DNA from: Azolla pinnata
Lineage: Eukaryota > Streptophyta > Polypodiopsida > Salviniales > Salviniaceae
Reading direction: 5' to 3'
DNA length: 48,522 bases
Assembly (NCBI GenBank): GCA_037176905.1
Contig: JBBBWG010030610.1
Coordinates: 1 to 48,522 of the forward strand
In this document: piece after piece, positions 33,086 through 43,660 of the stretch
Layout: every line of letters starts with the position of its first letter
How positions within the stretch are numbered: the stretch's first letter is position 1
The notes under the pieces: model-generated
What the model saw: only the letters and a program-made list of their open reading frames with translations
The model's database searches: none
Told to the model about the DNA's origin: nothing
Position numbers and translations under genes: made by a program

Positions 33086-33830
33086 TTTTGGCCCAAGGCA
33101 ATTTGCGCTAGCAGCGGCTCATGCTAACATAGTTTCCCCAAGTATAAGAGCAAAACTCAATGGAGCTCTTACTGCATCACCACCAACACCACTATCATCA
33201 TCTTATGAAGGTGCTAGATTGTGCTGCAAGGTCAACCCATCGCGACCCAACAAAAATCAGAGCATGAGCTATTAGATTTTTTAATCTTCATCTGACGAAG
33301 ATCTGCACGCACAAATTCCAACGGTTGACCGATGGGGATCAATTAATCATCTCCGACGAAATATTGGAGCCTCATGTGATGACTATATTAATATATATCT
33401 ATGCAGGGGGTAAACATTCTGTTTGATGGCTCCACCGCAAAGCGTGACTTTCCACAATCGATCCATCGGCCACGAAACATCAGATGATTGAACGAGTTGT
33501 CGTTGTTTGCTTACAATGTCGTATTGAGCCCTTTTGACAAGATTACGATGGGATCCAAGGGAGCATCGATGTATTAATCTGCCCCACAACAAAATCCAAG
33601 GGACCCGTTTGGATGACAATTGAATCCTGACTCGCGGTTCTCATCAAACAACATACTTTGGAGGGGGTCAAAAACACAAGAAAAATATAAAACAGAAAGA
33701 TGAGTGTTTGACCTATATATTTCTTCGAGCATCAAGATGCCAAAGAGATGTTATAATATGCCATGTTCCCTTTGACCAAAAGTAATCATTCGCACAGAGG
33801 GGAAGGGTTTTAAAGTGGAAATGAACAAGA
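33086..33830 (-). repeat. Copy of a GLR 5' flank, inverted orientation
   Basis: On the minus strand this matches 39130-39870 upstream of the GLR gene at 39871 and is the natural 5' flank of fragment F. With 31770-32870 it forms a long imperfect inverted repeat: 32690-32860 pairs with about 33160-33345 (GATCCCCATCGGTCAAC, GGTTGACCTTGC, CACCTTCATAAGATGATGAT). Confidence 0.65.
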
Positions 33831-35930
33831 CTTATAACAATCCAATCTAAAGAAATGAGAAAGATGGTGTAAGAAAAGGCTTCAACAAACTTGAAACGAC
33901 ATGTTAAGGAATATAAAAGTGCGTTAATGATATTCTATGGGGTGAAAGAGGTTCAAACCTAGACATGGTTAAGTGGTAAACATGTGAAGTTGTTCTTGTA
34001 CTTATTTACTGACACGCACCATGTTATTGTTAATTTTGTGATTTGCTTCAATGTGTCTAGAGTTAAGTTTCAAATGAGACTATAATAGGTACAAACATCA
34101 ACATCATAGATAAAAAGATCACATTTATGGCTATAATAACTTGTAGTGACTCAATTAGTATGTATCTTTAACCTTTTTAAAGTTTAAATTGAATATTTGA
34201 AACCATGAAATTTGATCAATTTACATGTGAGAAGTCTTAAGCTTAGTTGTATAGTACTTGTTTTAAAGTGGTGCTAATAATAATTCCAATTATTTCGTAT
34301 ATTTTTTTTGTTATTGCTATTGACAAAACATTACTTTATTAGTTGGACACTCATGCACTATAGCATATACAATGTGAAGAAAAGAGCCAAGAATCAATAT
34401 TATCAAGTTTCATAAGATTATATATGTTCCCCAAACATTTAGGATCCAAAGTGACTTTAGAAGATCATATAGTTTCTCAACATTTTTAACACTGAAAGGT
34501 ATGTAATCAAGCTCTTAATCATATTAAGCAGAGATAATTTTATACTTTGTCAAAAATGTGACATATCATTAATACTATTTTGACAATGACATCAAAAGAA
34601 AAATACATTTCCAATGGTACATGTTTCATTTGTACACTAATTGATAAGACATTGATCACATGTTTATTTCTTTTCCCAATTATTAAAGCAATATGAATGA
34701 TTATATCCTAACTGTAAGCATTATTAACTATGAATATTTTTATCAACCCAAGTATTAACTATAATTACAAAAACGTTTTTGTATATATTGTCGTGTTGTT
34801 TTAATTCAAGAATATATTAAAAACAAGAGTTATATATATATATATATTATGTACATAGTTAGTGTACATGTATTGTAAGTTACAACTCATTGATACTTTG
34901 AAACATTTATGTTTTGAAAGCCTAGCCATTAATTAGTTGTCTATTTTCTATTCCTCTAGAGAGTTCAAGGGTTGAAATTATCCGACCTTTGATATCATGT
35001 GCAGACAAGTTTTCTTAATTTAGGATGCATGTCTAATGAAAACTGTAGAAACCCATAAAAAAAATGTTGGGCAAAAGTGTTTAAACTATGTAATCAAGTT
35101 GAATTGCTAACACTTTTAAGTTTCCAACTTTATATATTGCGACTCATGAAACTTGTTATCAAGTGTAAGATGGTCTCATGGATATACAATACGAAAACTA
35201 ATTCGCATAACTAATTTACAAGAGTGATTCACTCTTTAAAGTAATATATATATTTAAAACTTGTAATCTAAGTTTTCAGGTAGTTTATCTCTTGTTGTTT
35301 GTTCATAGTTGATCTTTTCTTATTATACTCTTGTCTTGAAAGTTTTACTATTGTCATCGAGCCTCAACTGTGATAGTTTGGATTGAATGAGCTCTAATGA
35401 ATAAATATTCATCTATTTATAGGTCCATATAGAGTATTTCAGAATGTTATACGATATTCTAAATATTTATGATATTTAAAATAAAAATAAAACATTCTAA
35501 AATGTTTTAAAATATTTAAAATATTTCATGATAAACAATAATATTAAAATTTTATATATTAGATATCTTATAATAATGATTAAAGGTTTGACTCAGATAT
35601 CAAGAGATATTTTAAGTACAAAATGTTATATGTCAAAATGTCTGTCTGTCACGAAAGCATAGAGATACTTCCGAGATAGCTACCCATCGGTCATCTATTG
35701 AATTTGTGGAATTTGTGGGCGTCCTCTTCCAATAAAGATAAAAATTTACATTGCTCATGGTCTTCTTGCAGAGGTTGACCTTCCTACACAGAGAGGAGAT
35801 CTTGACCATTCCTGCCAATATACAACCTTGATAAGAAGAAGAAGATGATGAGGGTACAACAAGACCCCTCTTTGAGTGTGCCCTTGTGCTCGGGAAATCG
35901 CTTTTAGCAGGAGCTTGTCGGCTTGTCCAA
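33831..35930. other. AT-rich region upstream of GLR copy G
   Basis: No gene was seen from 33831 to 35360. An LTR-related segment is at 35370-35600. From about 35680 the sequence resembles the 5' flank of the gene at 39871 (CCCATCGGTC, AATTTGTG, GCTCATGGTCTT, GGTTGACCTT, CTTGATAAGAAG), which is the likely promoter and 5' UTR side of the next gene. Confidence 0.45.
35370..35600 (-). mobile_element. Degenerate LTR-related segment, copy 2
   Basis: GAATGAGCTCTAATGAAT, CATCTATTTATAGG and TTTCAGAATGTTATA match the right-edge LTR (GAATGAGTTCTAATGAAT, CATATTTATAGG, TTCCAGAATGTTCTA), followed by ATCTTATAATAATGATTAAAGG. It ends about 330 bp before the ATG of GLR copy G. Confidence 0.65.
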
Positions 35931-38559
35931 ATGGAGCGGCGATTGGCCACCATCGCGGCGGTGGTTGTTGCCGCCGCTGCCGCCGTTCTCATCACGGCTC
36001 CGCCAATTTCAGCAAGTGCCACCAACTTGACGATTCTCGTCCCTTTGAAGAAGGGATTCAACGAGTTTGTGCGATGGAGCTCGCCCGACAGCCCCATCAC
36101 GCCCAATTCCACCGTCGTCTTCTCGGGCTTCGTCATCGAAGTCTTCCGCAAGTGCATCAAGCGCCTCAACGACTCCATCAATTACACGCTCGTGCCGTTC
36201 GGCGACGGTATCGACGATCCAAGCTACGGCAAGATCGTCGAGAAGCTCGTCTCTGGGGTATATTCTTCTCGACATGTTGTTTTGCATCGTCGTCGCGCAT
36301 CCGTTTGTTTTTTATTTTTTTTCCCTTTTGTTTGTTTCTTTTACGTAATTTGGAAGCTCGACAAATCTGTCATCGATTCCACGACGGAATTCGGACGACC
36401 GATTTTTCCGACAACTTTGACGGAGAAAGTTTCGAGACGTTATCGTTCCGAATTCGTGCCTGTTTTAATTACCGCGACGATTCTCCGTCGAATATCTAAC
36501 GAATTCTCGGCTCTCCGAATCGATCGTGGCCCCGGAAACGACATTGTGCGCGATAACTTTGCGGATGATCGCGGCGTGAAACTGGCACAAAATCAAAATG
36601 GCCACCGAACCCAAAACCCTAAACCGATCGCGCGATGATATATTTACAGGAGGCGGATGGGGCGGCGGCCGATCTCACCATCACGAGCGAGCGGCTCCAA
36701 GTCGTGGATTTCACGCAGCCCTACTTGCAGTCGAGCCTCCAGATGGTGGTGCCGATTAAATCCAAGGACAATCTAGGGATCGGAATCCTCTCGTCGCCCT
36801 TCTCGCCCGATCTCTGGCTCGCCATCGGGGTCACATTCGTCGCCACCATCGTGTCGCTGGCGATCGTCGAGCCGTTCGATCCGCCCGCCGAAATCGAAAG
36901 GTTCCATTGGAGGCAGAGGCTCGTGAAGTCGTTATGGTGAGGGAGAAAGGAACTCTCTGATCATCGATCCCCGTGGTCAATCAGTGCAAGGTTAATTAAT
37001 TCGCTGATCAGAAGCGTCCGAGTGCTACGAGCGCGTGTGTAACCGATGAGAAGAGTCGGATATCATCGATCCCATGGTCAATCAGTTGCAAGTTAAATTA
37101 GCAAGAGGGAATTTGAATTGAAGGCAATTAATTCGCGCTCCCTATAACGTGCTTTAATTAATGCCTTCGGATTCGGATTCCCCCTCTTTCTAGCATGGTT
37201 TAATCCGCATCGATTGACCATGAGGTCGACGATATGACTCTTTCTTATCAGTATATGCTGCGTCCGACGACTTTGGCAAAGGTTGTGTTCCGATGTGACG
37301 GCGGCGAATAAGTTAGGATTAGCCGCAGCGATCGCACGCTTGTATGCACGCCAATCTTATGGTTGTAATCATGCGGACGCAATGCGATTACGAGATTACG
37401 AGAGATTAATTAGCGAGAATCCGCAGTCGGCGTATCTTTGATTTGCCAGACAAGATATTGGCAAGTGTACTTCAAATCTTTCTCTAACGTTTCGACGCGT
37501 CCTCGTGCAGGTTCACATGCATGGCCATCTTCTTCATCCACAGTAAGTGCCACCGGGGTTCTCGCCTGACGATGCCAAGCCTTCTTTTCGCGATTAGCAG
37601 CGTATAACACCCGATTGCAGGAGGGATTGATCAACAGAGCGACGCCGACTAAATCTAGCGAGTCGATCCAAAACTCTTTTGATGTGCTTGTTGTGCGTCT
37701 CGCAGGGCGCGACGTGAGATCGCACTTGGGCAGGGCGTTGGCGCTAGCTTGGCTTCTGCTGGTGCTCACGTTCACGTCGAGCTACACCGCGAGCTTGTCG
37801 TCGATCATCATATCGCGGCAGCGCGACATCCCCACGCTCACAAGCTTCTCGGACCTCGTCAACAGCACCAAGCAACACAACAGAATCGGATGCCAGGAGG
37901 GATCGTTCACGATCGATTACTTCAAAGATGTCTACAAGATACCCACGGATCGCCTTGCCAACCTCGTGACCCTCGAAAACTATGCCACAGCTCTGGTGAA
38001 GAACGAGCCGCCAAATGTGGCGGCGATCGTCGACGAGTCGCCCTACGTCGACGTGTTCCTTTCCAACAAGTCGTATTGCCAGGGCCTCAAGCTGGTCGAT
38101 TCCAACATCGCTTACTTTGGCGGCCTCGCTTTCGTAAGCCGCGCTCTCCTTCTTCTTCTTCTTGCTTTCCTTCTGCATCTGACGAGTTTCCTCGCGAGTA
38201 ATTTCGCCGGAACGAATGCGAGTTTTTATAGATCGGGATCGAATCGGTGATCATCATTCGTCCTCGATTCCGGATCTCTTTGCTTTTGACAGGCCTTCAA
38301 TAAGAACTACTCGTCCTTAGCGGACAGCATGTCGTTCGCTATCCTGGATTTGGAGCAGACCGGGGATCTGCAAAGGCTCAAGGACAAATGGCTTGGCTCC
38401 GGGCAATGCCCACCGCTGACCGACTCTGGCGATGCCCTATCGCTCAACAGTTTCCATGCTCTCTTCTTTTATGTCATGCCAGGCGTTTACGGATTTTTCA
38501 TACTCGCAAGGCTCGTCCGCCAGCTCTATGTGTGGATCCAGCGAATGAGACTCCAATGA
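35931..38559 (+). CDS. ATD-less glutamate receptor-like channel (GLR copy G)
   Basis: Complete gene in five exons: 35931-36257, 36650-36936, 37511-37542, 37706-38133 and 38293-38559, about 446 residues. The frame is open upstream to 35886 without another ATG, so 35931 is the start. The signal peptide is Ala/Val-rich and ends near residue 30. S1 starts at TNLTILVPLKKGF and includes PFGDGIDDPSYGKIV and TITSERLQVVDFTQPY. M1 is LWLAIGVTFVATIVSLAIV. The pore loop is WFTCMAIFFIHR, the gate SSYTASLSSII and the S2 motif IVDESPYVDVFL. S2 has an extra Asn/Lys stretch after SFSDLVNS. Exon 5 holds DKWLGSGQC, M4 and a tail of only about 15 residues. It heads a tandem trio with the genes at 39871 and 43661. 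No lesions were found. Confidence 0.92.
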
Positions 38560-39870
38560 GCTCCGTATACCGCTCGATCATCACCGTTCAATTTGGCGGA
38601 TCATCCAATCGAAGCAATGTATGTTAGGAATCATTCTCCTAGAGCCTTGCAATGAGGGCATGGCCATGTGTAGTAATAATTATATAATCGCCATAAATTA
38701 GCGCCGCAACTATGATACGAATGTATGCACTTTGAAGAGCGGATCGCTCTTGTAAATCGGTGATGCTATAATACCAGTTTTCATATTGTATATCCCATGG
38801 GTCTATATCCTACACGCGATAACGAGTTTCATGGGTCGCAATGCATCAATTTGGAAACTTGAGAGTGCCGGCGATTCGACCTGATTACAAAGTTTAATCG
38901 CTTTTGCCCCGACGTTGTTTTTAATGGGTTTCTAGAGCCTGTCATCGGACGCGCACCTTGAATAAAGAGAACTCGCGAGCACATGAAAAATCAATGGTTT
39001 GATAATTTTCAACACTTTTAAACTCTCCGGAGGTCTTTCGATGCGTTTAATAAAAAGTTGACCCGATCTAAACAACAACCCTTGAACTCTCTGGATTGGG
39101 TTGCTCTAAGCCCTTTGCATTCCCATTTTAAAACCCTTCCCCTCGGTGCGGATGATTTTTAATTTCGGTCAAAGGGAATATCGCATCTTATGACATTCCT
39201 TTGGCACCTCAGGCGCTCGAAGAAATACAAAAGTCAAACACTCCTCTTTCAGTTTTTTATATTTTTGTTGTGTTTTTCCCCCCCCTTCCAAACTGTGGTC
39301 AATGAGAACCGCAAGTCAGGGATTCAGTTGTCATCCAAACGGGATCCTCTGGATTTTGTTGTGGCGCAGATCAATACATCGATGCTCCCTTGGATCCCAT
39401 TGTAATCTTGTCAAAAAAGGGCTCAGTACGACGCCGTAAGGAAACGACGACAATTCGTTGCATTGTCTGATGTTTCGCAGTCGGTCGGTCGATCGATCGA
39501 TCGATCGATCGATCGTGGAAAGTCGCGATTTTGCAGCGGAGCCATCGAACAGAATGTTTACTTACCCCCTGCATAGATATATAGATAAGCATCAGATGAG
39601 GCTCCGATGCTTGCGTCGGAGAGACGATCACTCGATCCCCAAATCGGTCAAACCGTTGGAATTTGCGCACGAAGACTAAAAAAATCGCATAGCTCATGGT
39701 CTTGTTTTTTTTTTTTTGTTGGGTGGTCGCGATGGGTTGACCTTTGATGCACAATCTAACACCTTCTTCATAAGATGATGGTGGTGGTGGTGGTGGTGGT
39801 GAAGCAATAAGAGGTCCTTTTGAGTGTTGCTCTTGGTGCTTCATAAGATTTGTCTTGGGCCAAAAAGAAA
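38560..39870. other. Intergenic region and 5' flank of GLR copy H
   Basis: It holds the 3' UTR side of copy G and, from 39130, the flank that is copied twice at 31770-33830. It contains a palindromic (GATC)n run at 39487-39515, a T-run at 39709-39718 and a (GGT)n run at 39777-39801, 70 bp before the ATG. No gene was seen. Confidence 0.5.
39487..39515. repeat. (GATC)n self-complementary microsatellite
   Basis: About seven GATC units preceded by GGTCGGTC. The run is fully palindromic and could extrude as a hairpin. It lies about 360 bp upstream of GLR copy H. The flank copies at 31770 and 33086 lack it. Confidence 0.85.
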
Positions 39871-42119
39871 ATGGAGCGGAGACATTCGGCCGCGATCGTG
39901 GCAGCGGCTGTATTCGCCGCCGCCGTTCTAATTCTGGCCGCGGCGGCTCCGCCGAATTCGGCGAGCGCCGCCAACTTGAGGATTCTCGTCCCGTTGAAGA
40001 TGGGCTTCAACGAGTTTGTGAACTGGAGCTCGCCCGATAGGCCCGTCGCGCCCGATTCCGCCGTCGAATTCTCGGGCTTCTCCGTCGAAGTCTTCCGCGA
40101 GTGCATCAAGCACCTCGATCACCCCATCGATTACACGCTCGTGCCCTTCGGCGACGGTATCAACGATCCGAGCTACGGCAAGATCGTCGAGAAGCTCGTC
40201 TCCGGGGTATATTCTTCTCGACATGTTTCTTTTTTTTTCCCCCTCTTTGTCTCATTTACATTGGAAACTCAACAAATCTGTTGTAACCAATTCATAACAA
40301 ATTCCGACACTTTCTATGACGAACTCTCCCGACAACTTTATCGGAGAATAATTCATGTTCGGATGATCGCGCCGTGAAAACACACCACAACAACAACAAC
40401 AACAACGACGACGACAACAACTCGGCTGACGGCACGATCGCCCGCGATAATATTTTTGCTTTTTACAGGAGGCGGATGGGGTGGTGGGCGATCTCACGAT
40501 CACGAGCGATCGGCTCAAAATCGTGGATTTCACGCTGCCCTACTTGCAATCGAGCCTGAAGATGGTGGCGCCCGTCGAATCTAAGCGGGAGCTCAAGCCG
40601 TTGGAGATCCTCCATTCGCCTTTCTCGTGGGATCTTTGGCTCGCCATCGCGATCGCGTTCGTCGCCACCGTCGTGTCCATCGCGATCGTCGAGCCGTTCG
40701 AGGAGGATAACGAAGCCGAATTGCGACGCAGGCTTGGGAAATCCTTCTGGTAAGCAGAAGCCGCTCCTCACAATCTTATCGTTCGGAATCGCGAGATGAA
40801 AAAGATGCCCCGTCTTGCATTTACGATTGACAGTGTGTACCTAGATGGAATTATATAGCACTTAAGGTGCTTCTTTTCGGCCGGCCATAGCTGACATGAG
40901 AGAGGCGAAACTCTTTTGCACAAAGCTGTGTGTAGCCCATGACCATTTTTTCGACTCTTGCAGGTTCACATGCTTGGGCACCTTCTTCATCCACAGTAAG
41001 ACTTGGGGATCGCGAAGAGCTCCATAACCCCAAAAGCCCCCCCAAAAAAAAATGGAGCATACTGATCACCGACGGAGGTGTTGATGTAACTTTTTTTGTG
41101 TGTTGTAGGGGAAGATATGAAATCGGCGATGGGCAGGGGATTGGTGCTCGCTTGGTTTCTCGTGGTTCTCATCTTCACGTCGAGCTACACCGCGAGCTTG
41201 TCGTCGATCATCCTGGCGCGGCAGCGCCGCATCCCGACGATCCGAAGCTTCTCGGAGCTGCAGAAGGGCCACGGGCCCATCGGATGCCAGGAAGGATCGT
41301 TCACCGTCAACTACTTCGAGAACAACCTCGACATCTCTCGCGATCGCCTCCTCAATCTCGTCTCCGTCGACGATTACAAGAACACCCTCAACAACGGCTC
41401 CGTCGCGGCGATCGTCGACGAGTCGCCCTACATCGACGTGTTCCTTTCCAAGTCGTCGCATTGCAAAGACCTCAAGATGGTCGATTCCAACATCGCTTAC
41501 TTTGGCGGCCTCGCTTTCGTAAGCCGCACTTTCATCTACATTAAGCGCTTGAATTTCATGAGTGATTTTGCCGAATAACTGTTGTGTATAAATCGGATCG
41601 GACCGGATCGGATCGAATCGATCGGATCGGATCGAATCGAATCGATCGGATCGGATCAGATCGAATCGAATCGAATCGATCGGATCGGATCGAATCGCAT
41701 CGGACCGGATCGGATCGAATCGAATCGAATCGATCGGATCGATCGATGCCCAGCTTGTGCTCACATTCCTCATGGGTCCCTCAATCTTTTTGCTCTCGCA
41801 GGCCTTCCAGAAGAATGACTCCTTCCAGAAGAATTACTCGTCCTTGAGGGATAACATATCGTTCTCTATCGTGTCTTTAGAGCAGAGCGGGGAGCTGCAA
41901 GCCCTCAAGAACAAATGGCTCGGTTCCGGGCAATGCCCCATATCGTTGGCTTCCGACAACGTCATGTCTTTCAGTAGCTTCAAGGATCTATTCGCTTATG
42001 CGATGCCAGCCACTTACGGTGCTTTGATACTCATGAGGATCGCCAGCAACCTTTGTAAGTCGGTGCTACGTCGAGAGAGGCTCAATGGTCAATGGATCCA
42101 ATTAGCACCGCTGCGTTGA
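39871..42119 (+). CDS. ATD-less glutamate receptor-like channel (GLR copy H)
   Basis: Complete gene: 39871-40206, 40469-40749, 40964-40995, 41109-41518 and 41802-42119, about 458 residues. The signal peptide is Ala-rich and S1 begins near residue 36 (NLRILVPLKMGF). Motifs are PFGDGINDPSYGKIV, TITSDRLKIVDFTLPY (Gln of TQPY replaced by Leu), M1 LWLAIAIAFVATVVSIAIV, pore WFTCLGTFFIHR, gate SSYTASLSSII, IVDESPYIDVFL and NKWLGSGQC. M4 follows SSFKDLFAYAMPATYGALIL. Exon 5 opens with a small coding duplication (AFQKNDSFQKNYSS against AFNKNYSS in copy G). Introns 1 and 4 hold CAA and GATCG repeats. It is closest to copy G, 1.3 kb upstream on the same strand, consistent with tandem duplication. Confidence 0.92.
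40384..40422 (+). repeat. CAA/CGA microsatellite in intron 1 of GLR copy H
   Basis: A (CAA)n run followed by (CGA)n and CAA, about 50 bp before the exon 2 acceptor. Confidence 0.8.
41592..41746 (+). repeat. GATCGGATCGAATC repeat in intron 4 of GLR copy H
   Basis: About 155 bp of five-base-period sequence (GATCG/GATCA/GAATC) fills the middle of intron 4. It stays open in several frames by composition and is not coding. Confidence 0.85.
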
Positions 42120-42734
42120 GGGATTGGGATACTCGCGGTGTCGATTATTTATGCTGAGATAATCGCGTGCTTATAACCGTTGCATATATTGCAGTTGTCC
42201 CATGAGAGACATTAGACGAGGTAACAGACATGTCTGAGGCCTCTTGGAAAATGGCTCTACATGTGTGTATGTATTATGTATGCATGTAAAATTGAGAGAT
42301 TGAATATTGTAAGGATGTAAATCGACAAAGGAAAATAAGATTGAATTGATTCATCGATGTTTGGGACGTGTTTGCATGTCGATGTTGATGCATTTTAACC
42401 AGCTTTCAACGACGATTGACGAAAGATCTATATGCTTTCGATTCAAGCATGCGCTGCCACAGATGCCCCAGACGTTGGTCTGTATTTTGTTAATCTGTTC
42501 TACATTATTGGAGCAGTTAAAATTGGCCTTGATCTGAGGCCGTCCTATATAATATAACACAATACAATCTTATCCGAATTCGACTAGGAGATGAGTGAAA
42601 CATTTTTTTTTCTAAAAGATTCCTTTTTCTTTCACAATGTCTTGCTTACTACAAGGCCATGAGTTCGATTCTCAATCTGGATATATGTGCTCGCCTCGAC
42701 ATCATCATTCAAGAATAAATGGTTCGATTCTGAG

Positions 42735-42905
42735 CGCCAATTTGGGTTTAGAATGTTTTAGAGCATTGTAGATATTTGTGAAATTCAAGGTGATCATAGA
42801 ATATTCTATAATGTTTTAGAATATTCTTACATATCTTATAATAAATCATATAATTATACATCGAATATGTTATGATAATGGTCAAAGGTTTGATTTATGT
42901 CAAAT
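42735..42905 (-). mobile_element. Degenerate LTR-related segment, copy 3
   Basis: TTAGAATGTTTTAGA, GATCATAGAATATTCTATAATG, ATCTTATAATAAAT and TATGTTATGATAATGGTCAAAGG follow the order of the right-edge LTR. Only the distal half is present. Confidence 0.5.
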
Positions 42906-43567
42906 TATATTATTTCATGACATACGAAGGGGGTGTGGATTGTATCAAGATTTCCTATGGATTGACTTATGGTTTTTTCTTGTTCTAACTAATAGAAGTA
43001 TATTGCTGTTTGTAAACAAAAGGTAAAATTAACAGGTAAAGTTGTGAAGATGTTCTACAACTTGAGGGAGGAAATAGCCAAACCCTTGCAGGTTAAAAAG
43101 AATATACAACCGTGAATTTTCAAAAAGCATTACAAAACAAAATGCGTACACGATATTGTAATCAAAGGTGGAATACGAAGGATCCTTCATCCATCGATTC
43201 TAACGCTGAGTCGAATCATTGTCACCATAATCTATCGATCGGCTTACTTACAGGCATTGGTAGAGGCGGGTATACGAGTCAGGAATCTTGAGCGCGATGG
43301 GCGGCTTATATAGTTTTTACTCCCGGCGATCGCAAAGGGTTGACTTTTACACATGCATGTATACGCACGGGTTGACTTTGTGCAAAAGCTAGCTAGCCTC
43401 ACTGTTGAGCACAGGCTGCAATCTTTTCTTTGGTTTGTGCTCGGGCGTGGAGGCAGCGTGGGAAAGTCGTTCTCCGAGCATCGAAATGTTAGAATTGTTT
43501 CATGACAATGGTTGACCCAGCGTCCAAGAGGGGGATAAACGAGTCTGACCTCTTCATAATTACCCAC

Positions 43568-43580
43568 CTATATATATATG
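43568..43580 (+). promoter_or_regulatory. Possible TATA box of GLR copy I
   Basis: CCTATATATATATG lies about 90 bp upstream of the ATG at 43661, a plausible TATA position if the 5' UTR is short. TA-rich runs are common in this window, so this is tentative. Confidence 0.3.
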
Positions 43581-43660
43581 CATACATACATGTATATTCA
43601 TATGCGCAAAATGTAACTACTCATGCGTTTGAAAGCATAAAGACCCTAGAAAGGCAGTAT

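Larger units (their letters stand above)
42120..43660. other. Intergenic region between GLR copies H and I
   Basis: It contains a B-box-like GAGTTCGATTCTC (42662-42674), an LTR-related segment (42735-42905) and the upstream region of the next gene with a candidate TATA element. No gene was recognised. Confidence 0.45.

Noticed and set aside
36258..36638. Extension of exon 1 of GLR copy G through intron 1 as one long open frame
   Set aside because: The exon border GGG|GTATAT and the next acceptor are conserved in copy H, and the translated intron shows no GLR similarity. It ends in a stop 11 nt before exon 2.
41582..41847. Ile/Arg/Ser-rich open frames in the GATCG repeat
   Set aside because: The five-base-period repeat is open in several frames by composition and lies inside an intron.
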